The notes: generated by a model from the letters alone, not told the origin. Shown: positions 1-8,363, counted from the first letter of the stretch. The stretch is 11,637 nt of DNA from Acidobacteriota bacterium (GCA_003224835.1 QHZX01000309.1:1-11637); one strand, 5' to 3'. A program made the numbers and translations.

Positions 1-718
1 GGACCAAATGACTCATAGCATAGACGAAGCGCGCAAGTTTATTGCCGTCCGATGCGTCGGTGTTCTCCTGATTTCGCATCGACCAATAGATTACAAGCGG
101 CCTTCCAACAATATTTTCTTTGGGTACAAAACCCCAGTATCGGCTATCCAACGAGTCGTCGCGGTTGTCACCCATCACGAAGTAATTGCCTTCGGGAATT
201 ATGAGCTGGCCATTATCAACCATCTTTCTCATTTCCAGCCACCACGCCCCATTCAGGCCGGCAACCGGCAAATCGACTCGCGGAAAGTCATCGCGAAACT
301 TGGCTTCGGCACCGCCGTCATTCGGCCGGGAATAGCGCACATAGGGTTCCACAAGCGCAGTTCCGTTCACGAACACTCGGCGGTTAACTAGCCTGATGTG
401 GTCGCCGGGAACGCCAATCACGCGTTTTACGAAATGCTCGCTGGGGTGCACCGGGTAATGAAATACCACAATGTCGCCGCGCCGAATGTTGCGGTATGGC
501 AGGAAGTGGTCCCAGAATACATCCTTTCCGAAGTGCAATTTGTCTACTAACAAGTAATCGCCGGTAAGCAGAGTGTTCTCCATCGACTCCGACGGAATCT
601 GGAATGCCTGCACGATGAAAGTCACGACAAATACCGCAATCACGACGGTCCCAATCAGCGATTGCAACGATTCAGGCCAGCCGGAGTAACGATCAGCGTG
701 TTTGCGAATCAGGTTCAA
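1..718 (-). CDS. lepB: Signal peptidase I (3' end outside the window)
   Basis: Type I signal peptidase, the membrane serine protease that removes signal peptides from exported proteins on the outer face of the cytoplasmic membrane. One N-terminal membrane segment (about residues 21-39) is followed at once by box B, IPSESMENTL, with nucleophile Ser45. The general-base Lys98 lies in FVKRVIGVPGD, RGDIVVF is at 80-86, and the box E motif MGDNRDDSLDSRYWG is at 182-196. About 40 residues are inserted between the Lys box and box E. The frame is open to base 1, so the C-terminus is missing. The start is inferred: no ATG fits the frame, but a TTG at 718-716 has GGAG seven bases upstream and overlaps the rnc stop as TTGA. 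This suggests translational coupling to rnc. The family call is very secure; the exact start is less so. Confidence 0.95.
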   Translation of the reverse strand, partial: MNLIRKHADRYSGWPESLQSLIGTVVIAVFVVTFIVQAFQIPSESMENTLLTGDYLLVDKLHFGKDVFWDHFLPYRNIRRGDIVVFHYPVHPSEHFVKRVIGVPGDHIRLVNRRVFVNGTALVEPYVRYSRPNDGGAEAKFRDDFPRVDLPVAGLNGAWWLEMRKMVDNGQLIIPEGNYFVMGDNRDDSLDSRYWGFVPKENIVGRPLVIYWSMRNQENTDASDGNKLARFVYAMSHLV

Positions 719-1494
719 CCTTCTACTCCATTGTTGGGCGGCAGGGAAGCGAGGTGTTCCAGCACTTGCCGGGCGGCTTCCTGCTCAGCGGTCTTCTTAG
801 TAGCGCCTTGTGCCCGTCCAATAAATTCTACCTGGCCGCTCAGAGGAGATATTAATCGCGCTTCGATGGTGAATGTCTTCTGATGCTCTGGCCCAGACTC
901 CTTTACCAACTCGTAAGCGGGCTGGGGACGTGCGATCGCTTGCAAAGTTTCCTGCAGTGCCGATTTGTAGTCTGTAACCTTCGCTGCTCTGCCAGTGGAA
1001 ACGAATTCTTCGAGTTCGGGCAAAACAATCCTGCGAAGGACCAGCTCACGGGCAGGCTCGAGTCCCGCATCTAAAAAAACGGCGCCGATGACAGCTTCAA
1101 GAGCATCGACCAACAGCGCGGCCTTGTTGCGGCCACCACTTTTTTCTTCACCGCGTCCTAAGCGAAGGTATTTTCCTAGTTGCAACTGTTCGGCGACGCT
1201 AATCAGATGGTTCTTGCTTACCAGATGCGCCCGGAGTTTGGAGAGCTGCCCCTCGCTGAATTCCGGAAAGCGGCGAAACAATTCTTCTGTCGTCACTAGT
1301 CCCAAAACCGCATCACCCAGGAATTCCAATTGTTCGTTGTCGCGGGTGCGCTCACCGGATCCAGGCCGAAGCATCTCCGCCTCTCTGGCTTGAGAGCTGT
1401 GAGTGAGAGCACGTTCCAGCAATTCGGACGAAGCGAACACGTGCCCAATGGATTCCTCCAGGCTTGCCTGTTCTCTGATATGCGACGTCACCAT
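715..1494 (-). CDS. rnc: Ribonuclease III
   Basis: Double-strand-specific endoribonuclease that processes rRNA precursors and structured mRNAs; a cytoplasmic homodimer. At 259 residues it is slightly longer than the usual 225-240. The catalytic domain carries the signature NEQLEFLGDAVLG (residues 53-65) with Glu54, Glu57 and Asp61. The second metal-binding pair is Asp130/Glu133 in LLVDALEAVIGAVFLDAG. A linker leads to a C-terminal double-stranded RNA-binding domain (about 175-249) that starts at DYKSALQE and ends with the AEQEAARQVLEHL helix. The gene follows the stop of the TPR gene by 12 bp and its own TGA overlaps the TTG start of lepB. The ATG at 1494 has only a weak ribosome-binding site, which fits coupling to the gene upstream. 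An rnc-lepB neighbourhood is common in bacteria. Confidence 0.97.
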   Translation of the reverse strand: MVTSHIREQASLEESIGHVFASSELLERALTHSSQAREAEMLRPGSGERTRDNEQLEFLGDAVLGLVTTEELFRRFPEFSEGQLSKLRAHLVSKNHLISVAEQLQLGKYLRLGRGEEKSGGRNKAALLVDALEAVIGAVFLDAGLEPARELVLRRIVLPELEEFVSTGRAAKVTDYKSALQETLQAIARPQPAYELVKESGPEHQKTFTIEARLISPLSGQVEFIGRAQGATKKTAEQEAARQVLEHLASLPPNNGVEG

Positions 1495-1506
1495 TGAAAT
1501 TATCCG

Positions 1507-2448
1507 TCAGTGGGCCGGCGAAGAAGGTGGATCTGGAGTGGCCTGATTCGAAGGAGTCGCCGACTGTGGCGGAGCCTGGTTCGGAGTTCCTGGCGCCACC
1601 ACCGGTACAGTTGTTGCCGGGCGTGCACTGCCCCCGGCTTGAACCAATAAACGGTCACGCTCATTTCTCGCCATCCGGCCCAACGCTGTGCTTTCCTCCG
1701 TCAGTTCAACTGCGCGGTTCGCCTGATCTAGTCCCTCGGCATATTTCTTTTGCTGATCAAGCGCCAGCGCAAGCCGCAGAACGACCACAGGATCCGGATT
1801 GACTGCGTCCGCATCTATCGCATTGCGCAGCTTCACTTCCGCCTCGGGATAGTGCTCCTGCTTGTAATAGATGGTGCCAAGAATCGCTAAGGCGGTCGAT
1901 CGCAGGTACTTCTTGTAAGCTTCAACTCTGTCCGGAGAAGTTCCCGCGGGAACTGCTAAATCGGTGTCCAACGTTTTCAGCGCGTGTGCAGCATACTCAA
2001 CAACTTGTTCTGAGCGCTGCTGCCGGTCCAGGTCTGTCGGCCCGGTACGCTCTTCCAGAATTTCGGCAATTCCGATCAGAGCCTCGGGATCGTCTTTATC
2101 GATAGCCAGCACCTTGAATCCCATGCTTATCATCTTTTCCGGATTACCGGCATTCTGATAGCTGCTCATAGCAGCACGGTAGAGCAGGACGCGAACCTCG
2201 CTGGTGGGAAACTTGGCCGCGAAATCATCGGCAGCCCTTTCCATGGCCTCGGGGTTTTGCTCATTGGCGATTCCAACCTGATATGCCCTGTATTCCTCTC
2301 TGGTCCTGGTCTGAACCGGCGGTCGGGCCGCAGTTGGACTCCCCGCTTGCGGCGAGCTCGGTAATGCAGGTGCCGTCGCCGAAGACTGCACTTGCGCAGC
2401 CATGAGGTTCGCCGTCAGCAGGGTCAGGAGCACTGCCGCTGTTTTCAT
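1507..2448 (-). CDS. Secreted TPR-repeat protein
   Basis: Exported protein of 313 residues; function unknown. I chose the ATG at 2448 because AGGAG lies six bases upstream and the N-terminus then begins MKTAAVLLTLLTANLMAAQ, a clean signal peptide. The frame also opens 21 bp earlier at a TTG with no such support. After a Pro/Ala/Ser-rich linker (about 20-45) comes a helical region. It includes recognisable TPR-like units at about 184-217 (ALAILGTIYYKQEHYPEAEV) and 220-253 (LALALDQQKKYAEGLDQANR), with earlier degenerate helical pairs. The C-terminal 40 residues are Pro/Thr/Gln-rich and probably disordered. It sits between another exported TPR protein and rnc-lepB. TPR proteins usually act as protein-interaction scaffolds; any link to secretion quality control is inference. 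Confidence 0.85.
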   Translation of the reverse strand: MKTAAVLLTLLTANLMAAQVQSSATAPALPSSPQAGSPTAARPPVQTRTREEYRAYQVGIANEQNPEAMERAADDFAAKFPTSEVRVLLYRAAMSSYQNAGNPEKMISMGFKVLAIDKDDPEALIGIAEILEERTGPTDLDRQQRSEQVVEYAAHALKTLDTDLAVPAGTSPDRVEAYKKYLRSTALAILGTIYYKQEHYPEAEVKLRNAIDADAVNPDPVVVLRLALALDQQKKYAEGLDQANRAVELTEESTALGRMARNERDRLLVQAGGSARPATTVPVVAPGTPNQAPPQSATPSNQATPDPPSSPAH

Positions 2449-2496
2449 TCCATTCTCCTGCGATTGCAAGTTCGGCCGGAAGTCAATAACTGAAGA

Positions 2497-4113
2497 TTAC
2501 TGGTTTTGGTCATCCGGCTTCGAATCTTTATCGTCTTTATCTATTTCTTTGTCTTTAGCGCTGGCTGGCGGCTCGTAGGGTTTTGATAGTCCTTGTTCCG
2601 CGGCTGCTTTGGCTGTAGGCAATGACTCGCTGGCACTCTCTGCGGCTTTGTAATGGGCTACGGCCTGGGCGCGAAGCGGGCCGCCGGTTTCATCATCTTG
2701 AAGATCAAGAATTCGTCCTAGATAAATGTGGGACCAGGCCACCACAGTTGGTTCACTGGTCGCCTGCAATGCTTTTTCGAAGTAATCGCGTGCGCCATCC
2801 ATATTTTTATTTAGGGAGATCTGCGCCAGAATGAAAAGCGCCCGCCCTGGATCTTCAGTTTTTTCCGCCAGCGCCTGTTTCGCAAGTCGTTCCGCAGTCG
2901 CCGCATCCCCAGCCGACAAGCGGTCTTCAGCGGTGGTAAGGAGTTTGCCTTCCTTCGCGCGGTCGAGATGCAGAATCTCAGGTTCGGCGGCAGCGGCGAA
3001 CTCGATCTGCGAGGTCTGCTTGACTTCCCTCCGAACATCGATGCCGCCGATCATCGCCGGAAGAGCGTTTCGAAATCCCACGTTGTCCTTCTCAAAAGGA
3101 ATTAGCTTTTCGTAGAAGTACCGGGTGAGCACGAAACCCTGCGACATGGATTGTTGGACGGCACTGTCCTGTTCAGCCTGGCTGGCCTTTCTACCGGCCA
3201 AGGTGCGCGCCTCTACCGCACGGATCACGCATTCAGTAACCAGCAGGGAAGCGTCGTCTTTGAACGCTTCATCCATGGGCGCGAGCCTCAGCGCGTCCAT
3301 TAAAGGACCGAGCGTGGCAAAGTTGCCGGCAAATTTTCCGACCATGGGATCCAGCAAATAGTGCAGATATGCATGCCGGATCTGATCCATCTTTAACGCA
3401 GTGTTTGTGCCGGGAGTGATTACCACGAAATACTCGAGACTGTAATTGCGCGCATTGGTTTGGGAGGAGGCGCCCATCGGCTCAACGTAAATAGTGAACG
3501 TCCGTCCCATGTAGCTGTTTGATGGGAGTCTCAGGTACAGCTCGGTATCCGAGATCATCTTGGTCAGCGCGGCCCGATAGCGATCGGTCAAGTCAGCGTA
3601 AGCTTGTGCGTGTTTCTCCCAGAGCTCGTGAATTCCCACGTCGCTATAGAACTTCCCGAGCAGCGGCACTAGACCCAGCGCCGCGCTCGCATCCGGAGGC
3701 AGGTCTGATTCTCTGGCTTTCAACGAGAGTGAAGGTGGCGGGTTTAGATACAACGCCAGCGAGATGTACTGGGAAAGGGTTACTGCGTCGTTCTTCTGCT
3801 GATGGTCATGGTAGAACGAGCACACACCGTCTGCGGCAGCTTTGGCTTTTTCAGAAACTTCGATGTTGTGGCCGACTTCGCCTCGAATGGACATGCGCAC
3901 CGGATCCGCGGGCCCGAGCTCGGCATCATAACCGCACGCATTAATAGAGGTTAAAACCGTGAACAAAGCCTCGCTGGTCTCGAGCGTAACTGGGCTTTGC
4001 GCCACAAGAGTGCGGGAACCCAGGACGACCAGAACGATGGGCAAAGCTATTCTTTTGAAGGTTGAAAAGACAGAACTCAGGGGGCCTTCTGAATTCAGGG
4101 AGAGCTCCTTCAA
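2497..4113 (-). CDS. Secreted TPR protein with degenerate HEXXH-like motif
   Basis: First gene of the rnc-lepB operon; 538 residues from a TTG at 4113. A signal-peptide-like segment (about 21-38, LPIVLVVLG, ending LVAQS) indicates export. The central region holds QIRHAYLHYLLDP, with His247 and His251 spaced as in the HEXXH zinc-protease motif but Ala in place of the catalytic Glu. Glu294 in VTECVIRAVEAR lies where a gluzincin third ligand could be. Residues about 390-510 form TPR-like helices (AEDRLSAGDAATAERLAKQA; GARDYFEKALQ). The tail is strongly Lys/Asp-rich. It could be an inactive peptidase-like scaffold; that is inference and I cannot name the family. The start is uncertain: AAGGAG lies inside the frame six bases before a CTG at 4098, so a rare CTG start is possible. 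Spacing to the next gene is 48 bp. Confidence 0.85.
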   Translation of the reverse strand: MKELSLNSEGPLSSVFSTFKRIALPIVLVVLGSRTLVAQSPVTLETSEALFTVLTSINACGYDAELGPADPVRMSIRGEVGHNIEVSEKAKAAADGVCSFYHDHQQKNDAVTLSQYISLALYLNPPPSLSLKARESDLPPDASAALGLVPLLGKFYSDVGIHELWEKHAQAYADLTDRYRAALTKMISDTELYLRLPSNSYMGRTFTIYVEPMGASSQTNARNYSLEYFVVITPGTNTALKMDQIRHAYLHYLLDPMVGKFAGNFATLGPLMDALRLAPMDEAFKDDASLLVTECVIRAVEARTLAGRKASQAEQDSAVQQSMSQGFVLTRYFYEKLIPFEKDNVGFRNALPAMIGGIDVRREVKQTSQIEFAAAAEPEILHLDRAKEGKLLTTAEDRLSAGDAATAERLAKQALAEKTEDPGRALFILAQISLNKNMDGARDYFEKALQATSEPTVVAWSHIYLGRILDLQDDETGGPLRAQAVAHYKAAESASESLPTAKAAAEQGLSKPYEPPASAKDKEIDKDDKDSKPDDQNQ

Positions 4114-4176
4114 GCCATCTCAGCGAAAGCAACGCCAAGACAGCAAGCGACAGAGATCCACGCTAGAGCTCCGAGC

Positions 4177-4226
4177 TTTGGTCTTTATTTTGACTACAAA
4201 ATGCGATCAATTATTCTGAGACCAAA
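4177..4226. repeat. 8-bp inverted repeat around a promoter-like sequence
   Basis: TTTGGTCT at 4177-4184 is perfectly matched by AGACCAAA at 4219-4226, with 34 bases between. The interval contains the best promoter-like elements for the minus-strand operon, so the repeat could be an operator or just a chance match. Confidence 0.35.
4182..4210 (-). promoter_or_regulatory. Possible sigma-70-type promoter of the TPR-rnc-lepB operon
   Basis: On the minus strand a -35-like TTGATC (4210-4205) and a -10-like TAAAGA (4187-4182) are separated by 17 bases. Transcription would begin about 60 bases before the first start codon. The -10 match is modest; the call rests on spacing and position. Confidence 0.3.
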
Positions 4227-4273
4227 AGGAAGTGTTCTCCGAAATGCATGTTGCGCTTCTCATATTGAGCGCG

Positions 4274-6478
4274 TCAAGTTCTATCCGAAACAGCGGCAGT
4301 TTTCCGCCGCAGCAACCCAACTCCCGCCAGAAGGTAGAAGAAAGCAGCAATCACGAGCAACGCCTTCATGCCGAATACCAGCGATGCATTTTCAAGCAGG
4401 CCTCCTAACACGGCTCCAAGCATGTTCGCGCCCAGCGCGGTGGCAGGAGAATCGGTCTGCCGGAATTCGGCGGAAAACAGCAGCCCTGCAAAGAACACAG
4501 GGACGCTGAAAACGAGCGCGGCGACCACGCCGACTGAGGCGGCTGGCCCCGGTACTCGCTGGAACGGAAACAAATAGGCGAAAAGAATCCCGAACACTAG
4601 CAAAGCAAGTCCCCACGAGCGTGGCACTGGTTTTCGCAGTAGCTCGGTAACGTAGTTCGCGATGAGCAACGCCGCCAAAACCGCGGCGATCACGATGCCG
4701 TTCACCTGCCACGTCGTTCCGAAATACAAGGCGAGTCGGCTGACCACTTGTGTTTCGAGCAGGAGAAATCCAACTCCCATGCTGAAGAAAAATAGTGAGG
4801 GCATGCGACTGCGCGCGTTCGGAATCCGAAGATAGAAACCGGTAGCTACGATGATGACAAGTAAACTGAGTACAAAAAAGACAGCTGGAATTGTACGCTG
4901 GTCCTGATACAAATACGGCCAATTGTCTGTCGTGAGCGGGACGGGCGGTGAATCAAGAAACGCGGAACGTTTGGATTCAACAAACCGTCGTAGTGGCAGG
5001 TCCTTTTGCTCGGTTGCTATGTTTCCGGAATTGGAAATAACGAAGCAGCTGGCACTTACGCCGTAGCTGGAGGGCGCGAAAAAAACGGTGGGAGCTGTGC
5101 CGAAGGTGTTGGCCAGCATCAGTGCCAGGCGCTTTCCCAGCCAGATGTGATTGACCTGAAATTTCACAAACACCACGCCATCCGGGGTCAGCAGTTTCCT
5201 GGCTTCGCGAAAAGACTCCACCGTATACACAAAGTTGTCGATGCGCATATTCGAATAGTCCGACATTTGCGTATGCGAGTCGAGCAAGCCGAACAGGATC
5301 AGGTCATAAGGGCCATGAGCACGCTTCATAAACGCGCGGGCATCGGTGAGATGCGCGTGAACGCGGGGATCACTGTAAGGATGTTCCGGGTGCCGTTCTC
5401 CCAGCTTGAGAATCGCCGGATCGATTTCCACGGCATCTATGGAAGAGCTGCCGTTTCGTAATGCCGCGGCCACGTCGTTGCCGGTTCCCGATCCCACGAT
5501 CAATACTCGAGGCTTGGCACCAACGAAGCGAAACGGAAGGTTGTAGGGGATGTATTCAGGATTCTGCTGCAGTAATCCGGGATGGCGAGCGATGAAATCA
5601 TCCGAGAGGTTCACGATGGCCTGGTAGCCGGTATGGTTTACCCGGATTTCGCTGCTCTTCAGCTCCCCGTTAGGGAAGAATAGATCCTGTACCTCAATCT
5701 GCTGATAGGGCGTCCAGAGGTTGAAATGGTGCGCTGTAGCAGGACTTAGCAAGAGAAAAATGGCTGGAATGATTGCGAATCCGATCAGGATCCTTTCTTT
5801 CCCAGGCGGCTGCAAGACAGCAATGCCGGCGAGCACAATCGCGAACCAAACTGCGGGAGGAAGAGCCATCCAGGAAACACCGAAGAAAGCTAGAATACCA
5901 ACCAGGCTGCCTGCGAGGTTCCATGAATAGCCGAGCAAGGGCCGTTCACTGACTTCGATCTCTCGGCTTACTTTTTGTCCAAGAGGGATGAAGATGTAAG
6001 TAAGGAGAAAAAAGAGAACCAACGACACTGCGGATCCAAGTAGAAATAATTCCCAGTGTCGCTCTGGACCAGTCGCCCATACGTCCAAGTGCCTACCAGC
6101 GCCTAAGTATCGTGACAGGTTTTCCATCAGCTGCTCGCTGAACCATGGAAAGCGTACGACCAGAATCAGTGCCAGCAAGGTTCCAGCGGTAGCCCTCCAG
6201 CGGGGCGTCTCGCGTGCCAGTGCACAGCCTAACCCAAAGCCCAAGAAGCAAAGCAACAGTGCTAAGTTCTTCGCATAGGCAAAGATTCGGATCTCTGTGG
6301 CAACCCACCGGATGAGCGCTAACTCCACAAACAGCGTCAGCGCGCTTGCCAGGAATAACGCCGAGATGCGCGACGACTCACGAGTGGGCACCTCCGACGA
6401 GACGCGCTTTTTTGGAAGAAAACAATATGTGGCGATTGTCGCCAGCGCCAGAACAGCCCCTATTAGCCGCAAAATCAT
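4274..6478 (-). CDS. Membrane-embedded spermidine synthase-like protein
   Basis: Large polytopic membrane protein, 734 residues from the ATG at 6478. The frame also opens at a TTG at 6529, but a TTGACT hexamer at 6536-6531 could be a -35 box placing transcription downstream of it. About seven N-terminal membrane helices lead to a soluble SAM-binding domain of the spermidine synthase/aminopropyltransferase fold. The glycine-rich loop VLIVGSGTGND is at about 325-334, the acidic ribose-binding end of strand 2 is AVEID (about 349-353), and TDAR is at about 378-381. PYDLILFGLLDSH follows, where classical enzymes have an Asp-rich catalytic loop. A TTDNWPYLY motif (about 516-524) precedes about six further helices. 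Such fusions are widespread in bacteria, but their substrate is generally unknown. Polyamine synthesis should not be assumed. It is separated by about 160 bp from the next operon. Confidence 0.85.
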   Translation of the reverse strand: MILRLIGAVLALATIATYCFLPKKRVSSEVPTRESSRISALFLASALTLFVELALIRWVATEIRIFAYAKNLALLLCFLGFGLGCALARETPRWRATAGTLLALILVVRFPWFSEQLMENLSRYLGAGRHLDVWATGPERHWELFLLGSAVSLVLFFLLTYIFIPLGQKVSREIEVSERPLLGYSWNLAGSLVGILAFFGVSWMALPPAVWFAIVLAGIAVLQPPGKERILIGFAIIPAIFLLLSPATAHHFNLWTPYQQIEVQDLFFPNGELKSSEIRVNHTGYQAIVNLSDDFIARHPGLLQQNPEYIPYNLPFRFVGAKPRVLIVGSGTGNDVAAALRNGSSSIDAVEIDPAILKLGERHPEHPYSDPRVHAHLTDARAFMKRAHGPYDLILFGLLDSHTQMSDYSNMRIDNFVYTVESFREARKLLTPDGVVFVKFQVNHIWLGKRLALMLANTFGTAPTVFFAPSSYGVSASCFVISNSGNIATEQKDLPLRRFVESKRSAFLDSPPVPLTTDNWPYLYQDQRTIPAVFFVLSLLVIIVATGFYLRIPNARSRMPSLFFFSMGVGFLLLETQVVSRLALYFGTTWQVNGIVIAAVLAALLIANYVTELLRKPVPRSWGLALLVFGILFAYLFPFQRVPGPAASVGVVAALVFSVPVFFAGLLFSAEFRQTDSPATALGANMLGAVLGGLLENASLVFGMKALLVIAAFFYLLAGVGLLRRKTAAVSDRT

Positions 6479-6754
6479 AAGAGACTTAAAGGAAAGTAGC
6501 CGGAATGGTATCACGATTGTGGCTAACAAAAGTCAACACTAACGCCTTCATATCGCAATCTCTCGTAAGGATGCTGCCCATACCTTCAATGCAGTCGAGC
6601 TACACATCGGGCCGCACAGTTGTGTTGGACACGGGCCAATTAAATTCACGAGGCTGGATTGCATGGTAGTGAAGCCAGCCGGAACTGAGCCGGAAGCAAA
6701 GAACTCTTGTGAATTTGCTAGCGCTGCGGAATTGTGATCAACGATCGCTTTTTG

Positions 6755-6789
6755 AGGACTGACATTCAGAGAGTTGAAGCTGCAGTCCT
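6755..6789. repeat. Nested inverted repeat
   Basis: AGGACTG (6755-6761) pairs perfectly with CAGTCCT (6783-6789). Inside the loop TTCA (6765-6768) pairs with TGAA (6775-6778). There is no adjoining T-tract in either direction, so it does not look like an intrinsic terminator. It lies about 95 bases downstream of the minus-strand gene that ends at 6885. Confidence 0.35.
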
Positions 6790-6835
6790 GAGCGTTCCCG
6801 CAGCAAGCTCAAACACTGACTACAACCACTATCGC

Positions 6836-6844
6836 AAAAAAAAA
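6836..6844 (-). terminator. T9 tract downstream of the membrane-protein gene
   Basis: On the minus strand a run of nine T begins about 40 bases after the TAG stop at 6885. The preceding sequence has only a poor stem (GCAT/ATGC), so this is at best a weak terminator candidate. Confidence 0.2.
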
Positions 6845-6884
6845 CGTAAATACTGGGATGGATAGCATCTTAACCGCATGCGAC

Positions 6885-8363
6885 CTATTGAACCTTCTGA
6901 TCCAAATACAAATTCTGGCGGGTCCTTTTCAGATATTCTAGTTTTTCTTTTAAATGGTTCCGCTGTGGATTCGGGTAGATAGGAAAATCCGCCACTTTAT
7001 TACACCCTTCGATATCCTCGGTTTGCAAATAGCATGTCTTCCAGTGCTGCTTAACGTTCCATGCAAAGCCCATTCCCCCTCGATCACGATAAAGAGAGGC
7101 CGCCACAACGGCAATCAGGAAGCCACTTAGCAGGAATTTTCGCATCGTGCTCTGATGGAAACTCAGCAGGAAGAAATAAAAGCCGAGTACAGCAGGTTCT
7201 AAGTAGATGACGTAGCGTGATATGGAAGATGCCTGTAATCCTTCGCAGAGTCTTCCATACGCGGTATTAAAGCAAAACACCAAAGTGAAGGCTGTTAGGC
7301 TCACAACAATGAGGGCTCGGCTGCGGTTATCTCCTACGACATTGGTTCTGTTATCCCGGAACAACAACCAGATACAAGTTATGAGCGAAATCAGCACGGC
7401 TGTTAAAACGATTGTCCCAACAAGTTCCGCAGCAAGGGTGAGACGCCTTACCGCAAAAAAGTTGGCAAACATGAGCGCCACGAAGTGTACGTACGACGTT
7501 GGTGACTGTGGTCGTAGCGAGAAGCACGATATGGCGGACTGAAATTTGTAACCGACAAAGAAAGATACGAGCGAACTCAGCGCCACGATAATAGCGCTCA
7601 TGAAATAGATCTTGGACAAGCGGGTTTGGGGAGTACCCGTCCAATAATCCAAGATCAACAGAATAGGGGTAAGCACGCCAAGAAAAACACCAAATCCTGT
7701 GTAAATGGTCACAAAGTTAACGAAGAGTAATAGCGGGTATCTAACAGCTTGTGTCTTGGAGCTCCACGAAATGCAGTAAAGCAGCAGCAGCAGTAGTGGG
7801 AATGGGCCGTGCGCGAAATTCTGAGTCATAAACAAGGTTTGCCATTGCGCCGTGGTAAACAGAATCGCCGGAATCGCTACGTCAAAAACGGAAAGGTTGC
7901 CACACAGCCTTTTTTTCAGCCACAGGGCGCAGATTGCAGCGGCTACGATTACACCTCCTATCACGAATGCCTCGGCCCGGCTGTTCCATCCGAGCAGGGG
8001 ATCAACTAATTTTTCAAACAGCGCCCCCAGCCCTTGGCGATGTGGGCCGTGCTGCCAACGGAACATCTGCCAAAGCGAGTGTTTTTCGAAAAGAGTGGCA
8101 TTGTTGAAATCCCACTGGTCAGCAAAAAAGATATTTACGGCATAACGTGAGATCAGATGAAAGAATCGCACCACGTAGACAATAAATACGATCGAGACCC
8201 ATAGCCAAACCACCGATTCTGAAGCGAATAGGTTTGTCGCGCCGATCTGTTTTGCATTACTGTCATGCAGAGCGTTGGAGCGATTCACCTGGCTAGTGTA
8301 AACGTCTATACGCCGTCTGCGCTTTCCCTCTGGTGCTATGAGGTTAATTCCGAGCCTTGCCAA
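6885..8363 (-). CDS. Polytopic membrane protein, GT-C glycosyltransferase-like
   Basis: Integral membrane protein of up to 492 residues with roughly ten hydrophobic segments, the first at about 51-69. The loop after the first helix carries ADQWDF (81-86) and WQHGPHRQGLG (103-113). An acidic/aromatic motif in the first extracytoplasmic loop is typical of GT-C enzymes, which use polyprenyl-phosphate sugars. The DQWDF...HGPHRQG pair resembles uncharacterised acidobacterial membrane proteins. The glycosyltransferase role is inference from topology, not a firm call. A soluble tail (about 450-492) holds two Cys and many Lys/Arg. The start is uncertain: the TTG at 8363 has no clear ribosome-binding site and gives a 50-residue basic leader, so a later start near 8210 is possible. 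The coding sequence looks more AT-rich than its neighbours. Confidence 0.75.
   Translation of the reverse strand: MARLGINLIAPEGKRRRRIDVYTSQVNRSNALHDSNAKQIGATNLFASESVVWLWVSIVFIVYVVRFFHLISRYAVNIFFADQWDFNNATLFEKHSLWQMFRWQHGPHRQGLGALFEKLVDPLLGWNSRAEAFVIGGVIVAAAICALWLKKRLCGNLSVFDVAIPAILFTTAQWQTLFMTQNFAHGPFPLLLLLLYCISWSSKTQAVRYPLLLFVNFVTIYTGFGVFLGVLTPILLILDYWTGTPQTRLSKIYFMSAIIVALSSLVSFFVGYKFQSAISCFSLRPQSPTSYVHFVALMFANFFAVRRLTLAAELVGTIVLTAVLISLITCIWLLFRDNRTNVVGDNRSRALIVVSLTAFTLVFCFNTAYGRLCEGLQASSISRYVIYLEPAVLGFYFFLLSFHQSTMRKFLLSGFLIAVVAASLYRDRGGMGFAWNVKQHWKTCYLQTEDIEGCNKVADFPIYPNPQRNHLKEKLEYLKRTRQNLYLDQKVQ

Larger units (their letters stand above)
6479..6884. other. Gene-poor interval
   Basis: No convincing coding frame on either strand. 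It contains an A9 run, a 7-bp inverted repeat listed separately, and a TTGACT at 6536-6531 (minus) that could be a -35 box for the gene starting at 6478. Its -10 match is poor. Confidence 0.5.

Noticed and set aside
8..391. Plus-strand 127-codon frame over lepB
   Set aside because: It is the antisense shadow of a gene with all signal peptidase I motifs.
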